Assembly: GCA_020832415.1 (NCBI GenBank)
Contig: JAFIES010000145.1
Coordinates: 1-64,000 of the forward strand
Source: Balneolaceae bacterium
Lineage (GTDB): Bacteria > Bacteroidota > Rhodothermia > Balneolales > Balneolaceae
Reading direction: 5' to 3'
Length of the DNA stretch: 64,000 nucleotides
A program made the position numbers and the translations under genes. Shown here piece by piece: positions 17,571 to 26,652 of the stretch. A model generated the notes under the pieces. It had not been told where the DNA came from. It saw only the letters and a program-made list of their open reading frames with translations, and did not search any database. Every line of letters begins with the position of its first letter. The first letter of the stretch is position 1.

Positions 17571-17753
17571 CTATACTTTGCTTTAAATAATGTTTCCGTA
17601 CAAAATGTTGGCACGCATTCCTTTCCTTACTCCTATTACACTTCTGCTTACAATACGTTTACCGACTGAAAATAGAGTAAATAGAAGTAGCACCAAAATG
17701 CACCGTTTATTCCCTGAGATTCACTTTAGCATCCGGATTTGCGACACATTTTC

Positions 17754-18932
17754 CTATAAAATACCCGGAAACCATGTTTTGGCATTTTCCAGATAGATCT
17801 TGTCAACCACCTCTTTCGGCAGGTTCAATCCCCGAAACTCCATGCCCGGTAGCTTTGGGGCCGTCATCACTCCATCGTAGGTGAAGAACTTCCAGTGGCG
17901 CTGATAGTTTTCGGTTGTGGCATCGCGAATTTGCTGATCCGTTCTCAGGGTTTGATCAGTAAGTTCTGCACCAAAATAGGGTTTCGGACCGTAATTCGAA
18001 TCGTCGGTGGCATAAATCAGCCTGTCCTGGTATGTGATGAAAAAATCACGAACTTTTTGCCAGTCGGTTACTGCCTGATACTGAAAATGGGAAATGCGCT
18101 CGGCCATATCAACGGCCATGTTTGGGAACCTGTCGAGGCGTTTTGCAAGCTCATCCACATCATACTCAAGGCTGGCCAGATGTGCTCCAACGTAGCGCAC
18201 GTTCGGGTGTTTCTCCAGCATATTTTCCACCGCCCTGATATGATCTCCATGCGACAGATATTCCGGATGAAGGTACATGTGGTATTGCGGATTTTCACTG
18301 TAATATTGTCTGTCTCCTCCTACTGTCATCTCCTCAAGTGGCAGCCAGCAATTTAAAGGCTCACCGATGTGGCCAATCAGGGTAATATCATTATCCGCAA
18401 TAAACTGGATGATGGGATCAAACTTCGGATCATCAATCTGCACAAAATCACCGTTCGGTTTCCGTACTTCCATCCCGATACTTTTTCTGATTTTTATCGC
18501 TACCGCTCCATTTTTGAAGGATTGATCCATATGAGCAATCGCTTCTTCCACCCAGCCATCTTCATTAAATCCATAGGGATTAAGCAGCGTGGTTGTTAAA
18601 AAGAGATCTTCAGGATACGATTCCATAAATTTCAGGGTATGCTGCTCCTGATCTTGTATAGAAATTTGCCTGGTTCTGTTTGGAGATGAGGATATAAATG
18701 ACAGAAGCTTAAAATTATCTTCAACTGACTGGTCGATGTATGTGGTATTATCCCCGTGAAAATGCACATGCGAATTGAACTTTGGAACCGATTGGTAATC
18801 ATCCAAAGAGTAAAACTCACTGCTGCTTTTATTTGTATCAGAGCATCCGCTAAGTGCAAAAAAAGTGGTGACAACTACACATAAAATGGCTAATGGCTTA
18901 ATTCCGTAGTAACTGTTTGATGGTATTTTCAT
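17754..18932 (-). CDS. Amidohydrolase-2 family lipoprotein
   Basis: 392 aa. Lipobox ending at Cys30 (ALSGC). HVH at 55-57, but the residue two before it is Asn (FNSHVH) where the paralogues have Asp-x-His. GHIGEP, GAHLASLEY and YATD complete the metal set. It is slightly longer than its siblings and carries an insert before the C-terminus (GPKPYFGAELTDQ). It follows the 18963-20396 gene by 30 bp and precedes the GMC gene by 183 bp. The reaction is unknown; see the sibling at 11378-12478. Confidence 0.8.
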   Translation of the reverse strand: MKIPSNSYYGIKPLAILCVVVTTFFALSGCSDTNKSSSEFYSLDDYQSVPKFNSHVHFHGDNTTYIDQSVEDNFKLLSFISSSPNRTRQISIQDQEQHTLKFMESYPEDLFLTTTLLNPYGFNEDGWVEEAIAHMDQSFKNGAVAIKIRKSIGMEVRKPNGDFVQIDDPKFDPIIQFIADNDITLIGHIGEPLNCWLPLEEMTVGGDRQYYSENPQYHMYLHPEYLSHGDHIRAVENMLEKHPNVRYVGAHLASLEYDVDELAKRLDRFPNMAVDMAERISHFQYQAVTDWQKVRDFFITYQDRLIYATDDSNYGPKPYFGAELTDQTLRTDQQIRDATTENYQRHWKFFTYDGVMTAPKLPGMEFRGLNLPKEVVDKIYLENAKTWFPGIL

Positions 18933-18962
18933 GAGTTGTTTCTTTTTATGAATGATCGTTTA

Positions 18963-20396
18963 TCAAACCGGCTTAATGCCTGTATTGCCACCATGTTCAA
19001 GCTCTATATCCATCAGCCGCCCGTTTGTCTGCCAGTTCCCGCCGGTAAAATCGGGTACATTGATTGGGCGTCCGTTGTTTGCAACCGACCATTCACTTAA
19101 TGGCGCTATAACGCTCCACAATACTCCGTCATAGACCGACATATCCAGCGGGATTCCATTACGAAGGCAATCAACAAGACGCCAGCTCATTAACGTATCA
19201 ATACCACCATGGCCTCCAATCTGCCGGGCAATATCTCCCACTCTTTTGCTTATTTCAGGTGTATACTTTTCCCTGAGATCAGCGAACTCCGAATCACTTA
19301 CCCAGCCACCATAGCTTCTGGAAAATCTTGGCGGTCTGTTTTGCACAATTCCTTCGGTTCCGCTGAGCAGATCGAAACGCACACCGGGACGAGGTGAGGT
19401 TACATCATGTTGCAACATAATGGTGCGACCTTTCTTCGTTTTAATGATGCTTGTATTTAAGTTGCCGCGGAATTTCGCACCTACAAACTGTTCGAATGCA
19501 GGATCTTCAGCTGCTAACTCTACGGCTGTTTTGCCCATCATAAAATCATTGGATGACACCGAAACCAGATAGTCCATCTGGTCGCCATTGTTGATGTCCA
19601 TCGCCTGGCAGAGAGAACCGAGGCCGTGCGTTGGATAGAGGTTTCCATCGCGGGTGGCATTTTCTTTAAGCCGCCACATATTATGGTAACGATGTGTAAA
19701 ATTGTGCGATCGCATAAGGTCGTGAATGTAGGCTCCTTCACCATGTATAATATCACCAAGGTATCCGTCACGCGCCATTCCAAGTGTCATCATGTTGAAA
19801 TCACCATAATTGGGATTCGACATCATCATGCAGTGCTTTCGTGTTCTTTCTGATGTTTCAACCAGCTGCCAGCACTCTTCAACAGTAACTGCTATGGGAA
19901 CTTCAACAGCTACATGCTTTCCCTGCTCCATTGCATAGATAGCTTGCGGAGCATGTAAATGCCATGGGGTGCCAATAATAATCAGGTCGAGATCATCCTG
20001 CTCGCACAATTTTTTCCACTCATCTTCGTGGCCGGAGTATAGTTCGGGTTCAAAATCAAAATGACGTACAGATTCTGCAGCTGCCTCTGTGTTGTCAGGT
20101 TCGAGATCACATAACGCACGAATTTCAACCCCATCAATCTGAGCCAGCCTTCGCATATTTCCTGAACCTCTACCTCCGAGGCCAATCGCTCCAATGCGAA
20201 CAACATCAATAGCCGGTGCTGAATATCCGTGCATATTGAACTGGGGTGTGTACTGCTTTGCTGCCTGTTCCTCAATATGGTTTAAGTTACTTTGAGCATC
20301 TTTTTGATCTGAACAGCTGCTAAGTAAACTTGCTCCTGCCAAACCTAAAGAACCAATACCCGTCAATTTGAGAAAATCTCTGCGATTGCTTTCCAT
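18963..20396 (-). CDS. Gfo/Idh/MocA protein, GH109-like (NAD-dependent glycosidase candidate), Tat lipoprotein
   Basis: 477 aa. NRRDFLK (4-10) Tat motif and lipobox ending at Cys28 (LLSSC). GLGGRG (72-77) binds NAD. The EKP motif of dehydrogenases is replaced by EVP (165-167, lysine lost), followed by TVEECWQLVE as in GH109. GAYIHDL and LYPTHG (253-258) correspond to the GH109 active-site segments. The protein is longer and more diverged than the GH109 reference type, lacking YQHD. Function proposed: cleavage of a glycoside by transient oxidation with bound NAD, in the periplasm or at a membrane. It may instead be a GH188-like or still unclassified member. Confidence 0.75.
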   Translation of the reverse strand: MESNRRDFLKLTGIGSLGLAGASLLSSCSDQKDAQSNLNHIEEQAAKQYTPQFNMHGYSAPAIDVVRIGAIGLGGRGSGNMRRLAQIDGVEIRALCDLEPDNTEAAAESVRHFDFEPELYSGHEDEWKKLCEQDDLDLIIIGTPWHLHAPQAIYAMEQGKHVAVEVPIAVTVEECWQLVETSERTRKHCMMMSNPNYGDFNMMTLGMARDGYLGDIIHGEGAYIHDLMRSHNFTHRYHNMWRLKENATRDGNLYPTHGLGSLCQAMDINNGDQMDYLVSVSSNDFMMGKTAVELAAEDPAFEQFVGAKFRGNLNTSIIKTKKGRTIMLQHDVTSPRPGVRFDLLSGTEGIVQNRPPRFSRSYGGWVSDSEFADLREKYTPEISKRVGDIARQIGGHGGIDTLMSWRLVDCLRNGIPLDMSVYDGVLWSVIAPLSEWSVANNGRPINVPDFTGGNWQTNGRLMDIELEHGGNTGIKPV

Positions 20397-20498
20397 CTGT
20401 TATTCCCGTGTTATAGAGGGATTTTTTCTGATTGATTGATCCCTCATTATCTGATAAGAAACAGCCGAAACTCTGCCTGTTTATGTTTTTGAAAGTAT

Positions 20499-20682
20499 TT
20501 AACGTGAGTTCTATATAACATTCATAAGAATCGTCAGTTAGAGCGCAGTCCCGACGCTTTTCAGGAGGGACGAAGTCGAAAACTCATATTTCGACTTCAT
20601 TCCTAGGAAAAAGCACCCTCGGAATTGCGCTCAATATGACGGGTTCAGTCATATTGTTCATTTTTATATCGAACTCACGTTA
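20499..20682. mobile_element. MITE-like element (family A), copy 2
   Basis: 184 bp. Left end TTAACGTGAGTTCTATATAA (20499-20518), right end TTATATCGAACTCACGTTA (20664-20682): 18 of 19 positions match as an inverted repeat. The interior is the reverse complement of copy 1 (GAATCGTC, GCGCAGTCCCGAC, GACGAAGTCGAAA, AATTGCGCTCAA). Located in the 370-bp gap between two GH109-like genes, upstream of the promoter region of the 18963-20396 unit. Confidence 0.7.
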
Positions 20683-20689
20683 TTTAAGC

Positions 20690-20743
20690 AAAAAAATGGC
20701 AATACAAGCAGTGTTTCCATCCCGATATTCTGCCTGTATTGCC
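20690..20743 (-). terminator. Rho-independent terminator
   Basis: Minus-strand GGCAATACAGGCAG pairs with CTGCTTGTATTGCC (20730-20743 and 20698-20711), followed by ATTTTTT. It ends the three-gene unit 24921-20767 and separates it from the MITE copy and the next GH109-like gene. Confidence 0.75.
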
Positions 20744-20766
20744 TAAAAGTATATTCGTAAAGAGAA

Positions 20767-22203
20767 TTATCTGATGCGTGTATTTCCGCCACCTGTCTCC
20801 AGGTTCACGTTCATTCCGCGCTCGTTTGTTCTCCATGAACCACCAGTAAAATCTGGCACTTTAACCGGCATAGAGCCATTCGCAACTGACCACTCACTGA
20901 GAGGAGTAATCGCTGTGGTTGCTGCAGAGTCGTACACGTCCACCTCTACAGGCAGACCGTTTCTCAGGCAGTCAATCAGCCTCCAGTCCATTGCATTTAC
21001 GCGAGCGTAAGAGTGTTCGGGTCTGCCTGTTTCATCAGCCAAACGAATCATCTCACTGAATACCTTGGTAATTCTTGGTGTGTACTCTTCTACAAGGGCA
21101 TCGTAATCAGCCTGTGGAATCCATCCATCCCTATAACTGAAACCGATTCGTCCCGGGCGGGCCAAATACGTTCCTTTGGTTCCGTTAATCATATGAAACC
21201 TGATTCCCGGGCGCGGAGTGGTTACATCATGTTGCATTACTATCGTTTTTCCATTGGCTGTTCTTACGAGTGTAGTGTTCATGTTTCCGCTAAAATTACG
21301 GCCAACATAGGGCTCCCAAAAACTGTCTTCAGCAGCCAACTCTTGAACTCTTTGTGCCATCATAAAATCATTGGTCTGCATCGATACCAGGTGATCGAAC
21401 TGATCTCCGTAGTTGATATCAAACATCTGAGCGATTGGCATCAGTGCATGCTGTGGATACAGGTTTCCATCTCTGTCGATGTTTTCATTCAATCTCCATA
21501 ATTCATGATACATGGTTTTATGGAAGATATGTGAGTTCATTAAATCGTGAATGTAACCGCCTTCTGCATGCAAAACTTCACCAAAAACACCCTGCCGTAC
21601 CATATTCAGTACGAATGATGCGTCTCCATAGTGGCAAGAGCTTGACATCTGCACAAAGTGTTTCTGCGTTCTTTCGGATGCCTCCACAATTTCCCAGCAC
21701 TCTTCAAGAGTATTTGCAGCCGGCAATTCCACATAAACATGTTTTCCATGTTCCATGGCATAGATTGCTTGTGGCGCATGGAGCTCCCATGGAGTGGCAA
21801 TACAGATGAGGTCGATATCATCGCGTTCGCACATTCGCTTCCAGTCTTCAGGCCCATCGGAGTAACCAACCGGATCGTGTGTGGCAGAAATAGCATTCAT
21901 TGAACGCTCCACCATTTCGGGGCGCACATCGTTCAGAGCCACAACTTCCACATTGGCAATACTGGCAAATCGGCGGGCAGTTCCTGAACCGCGATTACCA
22001 AGACCGGTTACCCCCACGCGAACTACATCCATTGGTGGTGCAGCAAAACCGTGCATATTGAAATGCTGTGTTCGAGTGCGTTCGGCCTGTTCTTTAATTT
22101 CTGCTAATTTCGATTCTACTTCGCGGCGGGTAGTACAACCGGCTAAAATTCCCAGTGTGCCTATTCCCGATAGTTTCAGAAAATCTCTGCGATTACTTTC
22201 CAT
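20767..22203 (-). CDS. Gfo/Idh/MocA protein, GH109-like, Tat lipoprotein
   Basis: 478 aa. NRRDFLK (4-10), lipobox ending at Cys23 (ILAGC). GLGNRG (67-72); ELP (159-161) in place of EKP; TLEECWEIVE follows. GYIHDLM (217-223) and LYPQH (248-252, here followed by Ala instead of Gly) mark the active site. MQHDVTTPRPG and PDFTGGSW near the end are shared with the other long paralogues. Third and last gene of the unit 24921-20767. Proposed role: NAD-cofactor glycosidase in the periplasm; linkage and sugar unknown. Confidence 0.75.
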   Translation of the reverse strand: MESNRRDFLKLSGIGTLGILAGCTTRREVESKLAEIKEQAERTRTQHFNMHGFAAPPMDVVRVGVTGLGNRGSGTARRFASIANVEVVALNDVRPEMVERSMNAISATHDPVGYSDGPEDWKRMCERDDIDLICIATPWELHAPQAIYAMEHGKHVYVELPAANTLEECWEIVEASERTQKHFVQMSSSCHYGDASFVLNMVRQGVFGEVLHAEGGYIHDLMNSHIFHKTMYHELWRLNENIDRDGNLYPQHALMPIAQMFDINYGDQFDHLVSMQTNDFMMAQRVQELAAEDSFWEPYVGRNFSGNMNTTLVRTANGKTIVMQHDVTTPRPGIRFHMINGTKGTYLARPGRIGFSYRDGWIPQADYDALVEEYTPRITKVFSEMIRLADETGRPEHSYARVNAMDWRLIDCLRNGLPVEVDVYDSAATTAITPLSEWSVANGSMPVKVPDFTGGSWRTNERGMNVNLETGGGNTRIR

Positions 22204-22274
22204 GATAACGTGTGTTTAATTGAGCGTTTGTTGAGTTTTGAGTTAGGAGATCAGTACACGTGACAACTTTGTTG

Positions 22275-23420
22275 TTACCCTTTGAACTGACTAAAGATTT
22301 TAAGTGCATTCTTGTTGTAAACTTTTTCAAGAACTTCATCCGGTAAAAAGATACCGTATATATGCCATCTGCCCTGCCGGTGATGGCTCGCATCTGCATT
22401 TATGTATTCATCATCGGTTTCCAAAAAACGGTAATAAATTCTGAAGGCCTCTACATTGGGGCGGGTATCTGTTCCAAACAGAATCCTGTCCTGGTATTTG
22501 ATCATAAATTTTCTGCAGGTATATGGCTGCCGGCCCAGCTCGCTGATACGTGCATTTATATCCACATACATATTTGGATATTTTTCGAGCCACATGGATA
22601 CACGCCCGAGTTCTTCCGGCAGATTGGCCATATGCGTGGCAATAAATGTTGTGTCCGGGTGGCGTTCAATCACACGATTTCGCTGATCAAGTATATCTTC
22701 TTTATCAGGGAATTCATCGCCGTAAAATGCCCAGTGCGGACGTTCGCCCAATTCATCATATCGCTCGTTATAGCGATCAACAGGGGTAAAAAATGCTTTT
22801 GGATCAGAAACATGCATCAAACATGGAATACCGAGTTCACCACATTTTGCCCAGAAAGGATCCAAACGAGGGTCATCTACCGGTACAATATTCCCATCTC
22901 TGTCTTTGGCTGTAAGCCCAAGTGATTTAAAAATCTTAACTCCGCGGGCGCCAAGTTCTACAGCATGTTCCAGTTTTTCGGCTTCCCGCTGTCCATAATT
23001 TGGCTCATCAATTTTGCTTAGATCAGGTGTAAAGAATACAACAAATCGATTTTTACTAATCCTCTGACAAGCCTTTATGTGTTCGATATAAAAATCATCG
23101 GCTGAGCGGCCATCAAGACTCACAACTTTCCAAACACCCGCTTCATCCATCTGTTTGAGGTATTCGGGGAGGCTGTCCAGATCACGAAGATGGTTGTGAA
23201 TATCAATAGCGGGATATTTTGGCTTTAGCACTTCGGTTTGCTTTACCACCATCTGCGAAACCGGCTCCCAGTCAATAAGCCGCAGATTCCCATTTTCAAC
23301 ATCAATATTTGAAGAGAGTTCTTTCGCTTTTGCAGGTGTTGAACCCATGAATCCCAGTCCTGCAAGTCCCAGACTTGCAAGCCCGCTTTTTTTCAGAAAT
23401 GTACGTCGGTTATTTCCCAT
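22275..23420 (-). CDS. Amidohydrolase-2 family protein, Tat-exported
   Basis: 381 aa. Unlike its lipoprotein relatives it has a twin-arginine signal (NRRTFLKKSG, 4-13; TPAKAK cleavage region near 32). HNH at 75-77 (DIHNHL), GVKIFKSLGL, LMHVSDP, THMANLPEE and FGTD give the family's metal residues; the GHIGEP of the siblings is MHVSDP here. Export through Tat implies folding and metal loading in the cytosol. It lies between two GH109-like genes (88 and 71 bp gaps) in one transcription unit. It is the most diverged of the six paralogues, so it may act on a different intermediate. Confidence 0.8.
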   Translation of the reverse strand: MGNNRRTFLKKSGLASLGLAGLGFMGSTPAKAKELSSNIDVENGNLRLIDWEPVSQMVVKQTEVLKPKYPAIDIHNHLRDLDSLPEYLKQMDEAGVWKVVSLDGRSADDFYIEHIKACQRISKNRFVVFFTPDLSKIDEPNYGQREAEKLEHAVELGARGVKIFKSLGLTAKDRDGNIVPVDDPRLDPFWAKCGELGIPCLMHVSDPKAFFTPVDRYNERYDELGERPHWAFYGDEFPDKEDILDQRNRVIERHPDTTFIATHMANLPEELGRVSMWLEKYPNMYVDINARISELGRQPYTCRKFMIKYQDRILFGTDTRPNVEAFRIYYRFLETDDEYINADASHHRQGRWHIYGIFLPDEVLEKVYNKNALKIFSQFKG

Positions 23421-23455
23421 GGCTCTGTAAAATGTTTTGGTTGATTGAAAATGTT

Positions 23456-23482
23456 TCCCGGGTTGAACTGCTTAACCCGGGA
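23456..23482. other. Intercistronic hairpin
   Basis: TCCCGGGTT (23456-23464) pairs perfectly with AACCCGGGA (23474-23482), 9-nt loop. No T-run follows, so it is more likely a processing or mRNA-stability element between the GH109-like gene and the Tat amidohydrolase than a terminator. Confidence 0.45.
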
Positions 23483-23508
23483 GACATTTGCATGCTAATT
23501 AAAGTTGA

Positions 23509-24921
23509 TTAAAGAATGCCTGTAGTACCGCCACCATTTTCAAGGTTTACATCCATACCGCGCTGGTTTGTTTTCCATGCGCCGGATGTAAAATCAGGTA
23601 CCCGTACCGAATTGAACCTGTTTGCCACCGACCATTCGCTTAAAGGCGTGATAGCACTTGAGAGGGCAGCGTCATACACATCAATTTCAACAGGGAGGCC
23701 ATTTCGCAGGCTGTCGATCAATCTCCAGTCTGTAGCCGTTACATTAAAGTAAGAGTGGCCGGCACGTTCCGTATTTCTTGCCTGTTGTACCGCTTCATTA
23801 AATACTTTTGTGATTTCAGGTGTGTACTGATCAACCAGTTCCTGAAATTCCTCATCCGTATAATACCTTCTGTGATCGGTTGCAAAACGGCCGTTTGCAT
23901 AAAACCCTTCTGTACCGCTAAGCAGGGGCTGCTGCGGACGGGGACGTGGTGATGTTACATCGTGCTGAATCACAATGGTTTTACCCTTAGCCGTTTTCAT
24001 TGTGGTTACGTTCATGTTTCCGCGATAATCCTTACCTACATATTGTTCCCAGTATGAATCTTCAGCTGCCAGTTTTTTGGCTGTTTCACCCATCATAAAA
24101 TCATTGCTCGAAACTGAAACAAGATGCTCAACCGTATCACCGTAGTTCAGGTCCATCATCTGTGAAATAGGTATAAAACCATGCTGCGGATACAAACTGC
24201 CGTGCCTGCCAATATTTTCGTTCAGGCGCCACATGTTGTGGTACATATGCTTTGTGAAGTTATAGTCATTCAGCAAATCGTGAACATATGCACCTTCGGC
24301 ATGGATCAGCTCACCAAACACGCCATTTCGCACCATGTTTAGCAGAGCAGCCTGCCTGCCGCCATGGCAGGAACTGGACATCTGAACGCAATGCATCTTT
24401 GTGCGTTCAGATGTTTCCACCAATTCCCAGCATTCATCTATCGTGTTTGCTGCAGGTAGTTCTGTGTATGCATGTTTGCCGTTTTCCATTGCATAAACAC
24501 ACTGTACAGTATGCAGATGCCAGGGAGTTACGATCGCAACAAGATCAATATCGTCGCGTTCACAAACTTTTTTCCACTCATCCTCTCCTCCGGAATAACC
24601 GTCGGGGCGATGATGTGTGGTTTCTAAAATTTCTTTTCCTCGCTCTACACGATCGGGTTCCAGATCGCAAAGAGCTTTTATTTCAACTCCTTCAATACTT
24701 GCCAATCTCCTGGTGGTACCTGTACCCCGATTACCAAGCCCAATAATTGCCACTCCCACCGTATCTATTTTGGGAGCTTTATAACCGTGCATATTAAAAC
24801 TGTTTCTGTTATTCAGTTTAAAGGGAGTATTCTCTTTATTTGAACCGGAAAGGCCGGCACCCATTAAACCAAGGCCTGCGAGGCCGCTTTTTTTCAGGAA
24901 ATCACGACGGTTATTTTTCAT
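23509..24921 (-). CDS. Gfo/Idh/MocA protein, GH109-like, Tat-exported
   Basis: 470 aa. NRRDFLKKSG Tat motif (4-13), no lipobox cysteine. GLGNRG (61-66), ELP (154-156), TIDECWELVET, GAYVHDLL and LYPQHG (243-248). It is very similar to the 37167-38585 and 20767-22203 proteins, including the shared NFNMHGY-type segment after the signal and the PDFTSGAW ending, so these are recent paralogues. First gene of a three-gene unit directly downstream of the SusCD terminator. Proposed NAD-dependent glycosidase; the specificity is not predictable from sequence. Confidence 0.75.
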   Translation of the reverse strand: MKNNRRDFLKKSGLAGLGLMGAGLSGSNKENTPFKLNNRNSFNMHGYKAPKIDTVGVAIIGLGNRGTGTTRRLASIEGVEIKALCDLEPDRVERGKEILETTHHRPDGYSGGEDEWKKVCERDDIDLVAIVTPWHLHTVQCVYAMENGKHAYTELPAANTIDECWELVETSERTKMHCVQMSSSCHGGRQAALLNMVRNGVFGELIHAEGAYVHDLLNDYNFTKHMYHNMWRLNENIGRHGSLYPQHGFIPISQMMDLNYGDTVEHLVSVSSNDFMMGETAKKLAAEDSYWEQYVGKDYRGNMNVTTMKTAKGKTIVIQHDVTSPRPRPQQPLLSGTEGFYANGRFATDHRRYYTDEEFQELVDQYTPEITKVFNEAVQQARNTERAGHSYFNVTATDWRLIDSLRNGLPVEIDVYDAALSSAITPLSEWSVANRFNSVRVPDFTSGAWKTNQRGMDVNLENGGGTTGIL

Positions 24922-24952
24922 TAAAAGGGAGGTTGATTATGTATTAGTGAAA

Positions 24953-24994
24953 CTCATTTGGTCAGTATTAGATGTTTAATGCTGGCCAAATGAG
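24953..24994. other. Long inverted repeat before the 24921 start
   Basis: CTCATTTGGTCAGTATTA and TAATGCTGGCCAAATGAG pair over 18 bp with two differences, loop 6. In plus-strand RNA the two differences would be G-U pairs; in minus-strand RNA they are mismatches. It lies 32 bp upstream of the GH109-like ATG and 12 bp from the susD terminator, and could be an operator or an extra transcription stop. Confidence 0.4.
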
Positions 24995-25005
24995 TCTGAT
25001 AAAGT

Positions 25006-25041
25006 AAAAAAAAAGGCACTCTTCAAGAATAAAGAGTGCCT
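25006..25041 (-). terminator. Rho-independent terminator after susD
   Basis: Minus strand: GGCACTCTT (25032-25040) pairs with AAGAGTGCC (25015-25023), loop about 8, followed by nine T. It closes the susC-susD unit 18 bp after the susD stop. Confidence 0.85.
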
Positions 25042-25058
25042 TTGGGGGTAATGCTACC

Positions 25059-26621
25059 TTAGTTAGGATTTTGTACTAAGTTCGGGTTAACGTCAATCTC
25101 ACTTTCAGGGATGTACCATATTATTCGCGGATGATCCGGACCGATGGTTTGAGTACCAAGTGCAGGGAGATCGTTGGCAAGAGCCGGAAGATCATCTCTG
25201 AACTCCACACCGGGGTTACCGGGTGCAAGGTGTGTACCACGATAGTTTCTGAACATCGTTTTGTTGTTTCTGAATAGATCATGTGCTCTGTGCCCTTCAA
25301 AGAAGAGTTCGAGTCTTCTCTCTTCAAGAACCACATCCAGTACCGAGCTGTGATTTCCAAGATTTGAGAGGGAGTATAGTCCTTCAGAAGGAATATTAGC
25401 ACGAGTTCTCAGCTGATTTACGATATCCAGTGCTTCCTGCTCACGTCCGAGTTTGGCAAGTGCTTCCGCTTTGTTGAGATAGATCTCAGTATAGCGAATA
25501 AGCTCAGGATGTGAGAGTGAAAGTGCTCCTTCAGGTCCTACGAACTTTGTTACGTAGTATCTTGGGAAACCATTACGCTCACGCATTACGGGTCTGCCAT
25601 CAGGATGGTATTGAATTTCACCATTATCATCGAGAATATACTGAGGCTCGATGAATTGACGGCGCACATCCGTTGGCCACTGGTCTAACAGCTCGCGAAG
25701 AGCACCTGAGGCGTAATTTTCACCCCAACCGGAACCGTCACGTTCGAAGTACATCGAACCGATACCATGTCCACGACCATGGTCATCAGCCGCTGTATGG
25801 TGGATCGCAAAGATCGACTCACTACGTGTTTCGTTACTCATTGTAAAGTAGGATGGGTAATCATTCGTACCAATGAGCTGGTATCGACCTGAATTGATTA
25901 CTCTGTCAGCATATTCAAGGGCTGCCTGATTGTTCTCCATATAGAGATATACTCTTGAGAGAAGTGCCATAGCCGCTTCAGCTGAACCAAATGAACTCGA
26001 TTTAGACTCATTCATCAGCTGGTATGCCTGGGTAAGATCCTGTACAATGTAGTTGTACGTATCACCAACAGACTCACGTGCAGGACGCGCATTTACATCC
26101 GGCTCCCTCATGTATGGGATTCCAAGATTGCTTGTACCATGAGAATATGGCCGTGCGAATCCTTTTGCAATGTAAAGGTGCATCATTCCACGCAGGAAGT
26201 AATTTTCACCCAACAACTGATCCAGTTGAGCTGACTCGCCCGGAGATACAGCATCTATTACCGTATTGGTATTGTAAATCAGCTGATATCCTTGTCTCCA
26301 CAAATTCAGGGTATTTGGCATATCCGGATTGTGAAGATAGTTGTAGGTAAGCATCATCCTGTTGGATGTGGTACCACTAATCATCAGATCATCACTTCGG
26401 TAATCACCTGACTGATACATCATCATCACCAGGTTGTTTGTTCCTCCGGTCAGATCTTTCAAAAAGGCGTAATTACCTCTCGTTACATTTTGTACTCCTT
26501 CCACACCTGCAAGTGCTTCTTCCGGCGGAACTCCATCAAATGGGGCTCTTGTGATATCACACGCCGATAAAAGCATGATGAGGAAGAATACAACAGCAGC
26601 TTTTAAATTTATTAGTTTCAT
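25059..26621 (-). CDS. susD: SusD/RagB-family surface glycan-binding lipoprotein
   Basis: 520 aa. Lipobox ending at Cys21 (LLSAC). SusD-type N-terminal region with GNYAFLKDL and NLWRQGYQLIYNTN, a TPR-like middle (RGMMHLYIAKGFARPY, AMALLSRVYLYMENN), and the typical C-terminal LIRYTEIYLNKAEALAKLG, VLEERRLELFFEGHRAHDLFR. SusD caps the SusC channel and delivers oligosaccharides to it on the outer membrane. 31 bp after susC and followed by a terminator, so the pair forms one unit. The name is by family; the ligand is not maltose-specific on this evidence. Confidence 0.92.
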   Translation of the reverse strand: MKLINLKAAVVFFLIMLLSACDITRAPFDGVPPEEALAGVEGVQNVTRGNYAFLKDLTGGTNNLVMMMYQSGDYRSDDLMISGTTSNRMMLTYNYLHNPDMPNTLNLWRQGYQLIYNTNTVIDAVSPGESAQLDQLLGENYFLRGMMHLYIAKGFARPYSHGTSNLGIPYMREPDVNARPARESVGDTYNYIVQDLTQAYQLMNESKSSSFGSAEAAMALLSRVYLYMENNQAALEYADRVINSGRYQLIGTNDYPSYFTMSNETRSESIFAIHHTAADDHGRGHGIGSMYFERDGSGWGENYASGALRELLDQWPTDVRRQFIEPQYILDDNGEIQYHPDGRPVMRERNGFPRYYVTKFVGPEGALSLSHPELIRYTEIYLNKAEALAKLGREQEALDIVNQLRTRANIPSEGLYSLSNLGNHSSVLDVVLEERRLELFFEGHRAHDLFRNNKTMFRNYRGTHLAPGNPGVEFRDDLPALANDLPALGTQTIGPDHPRIIWYIPESEIDVNPNLVQNPN

Positions 26622-26652
26622 ATTTATCCGTTTTTATCTTTCTAAATTCTGT

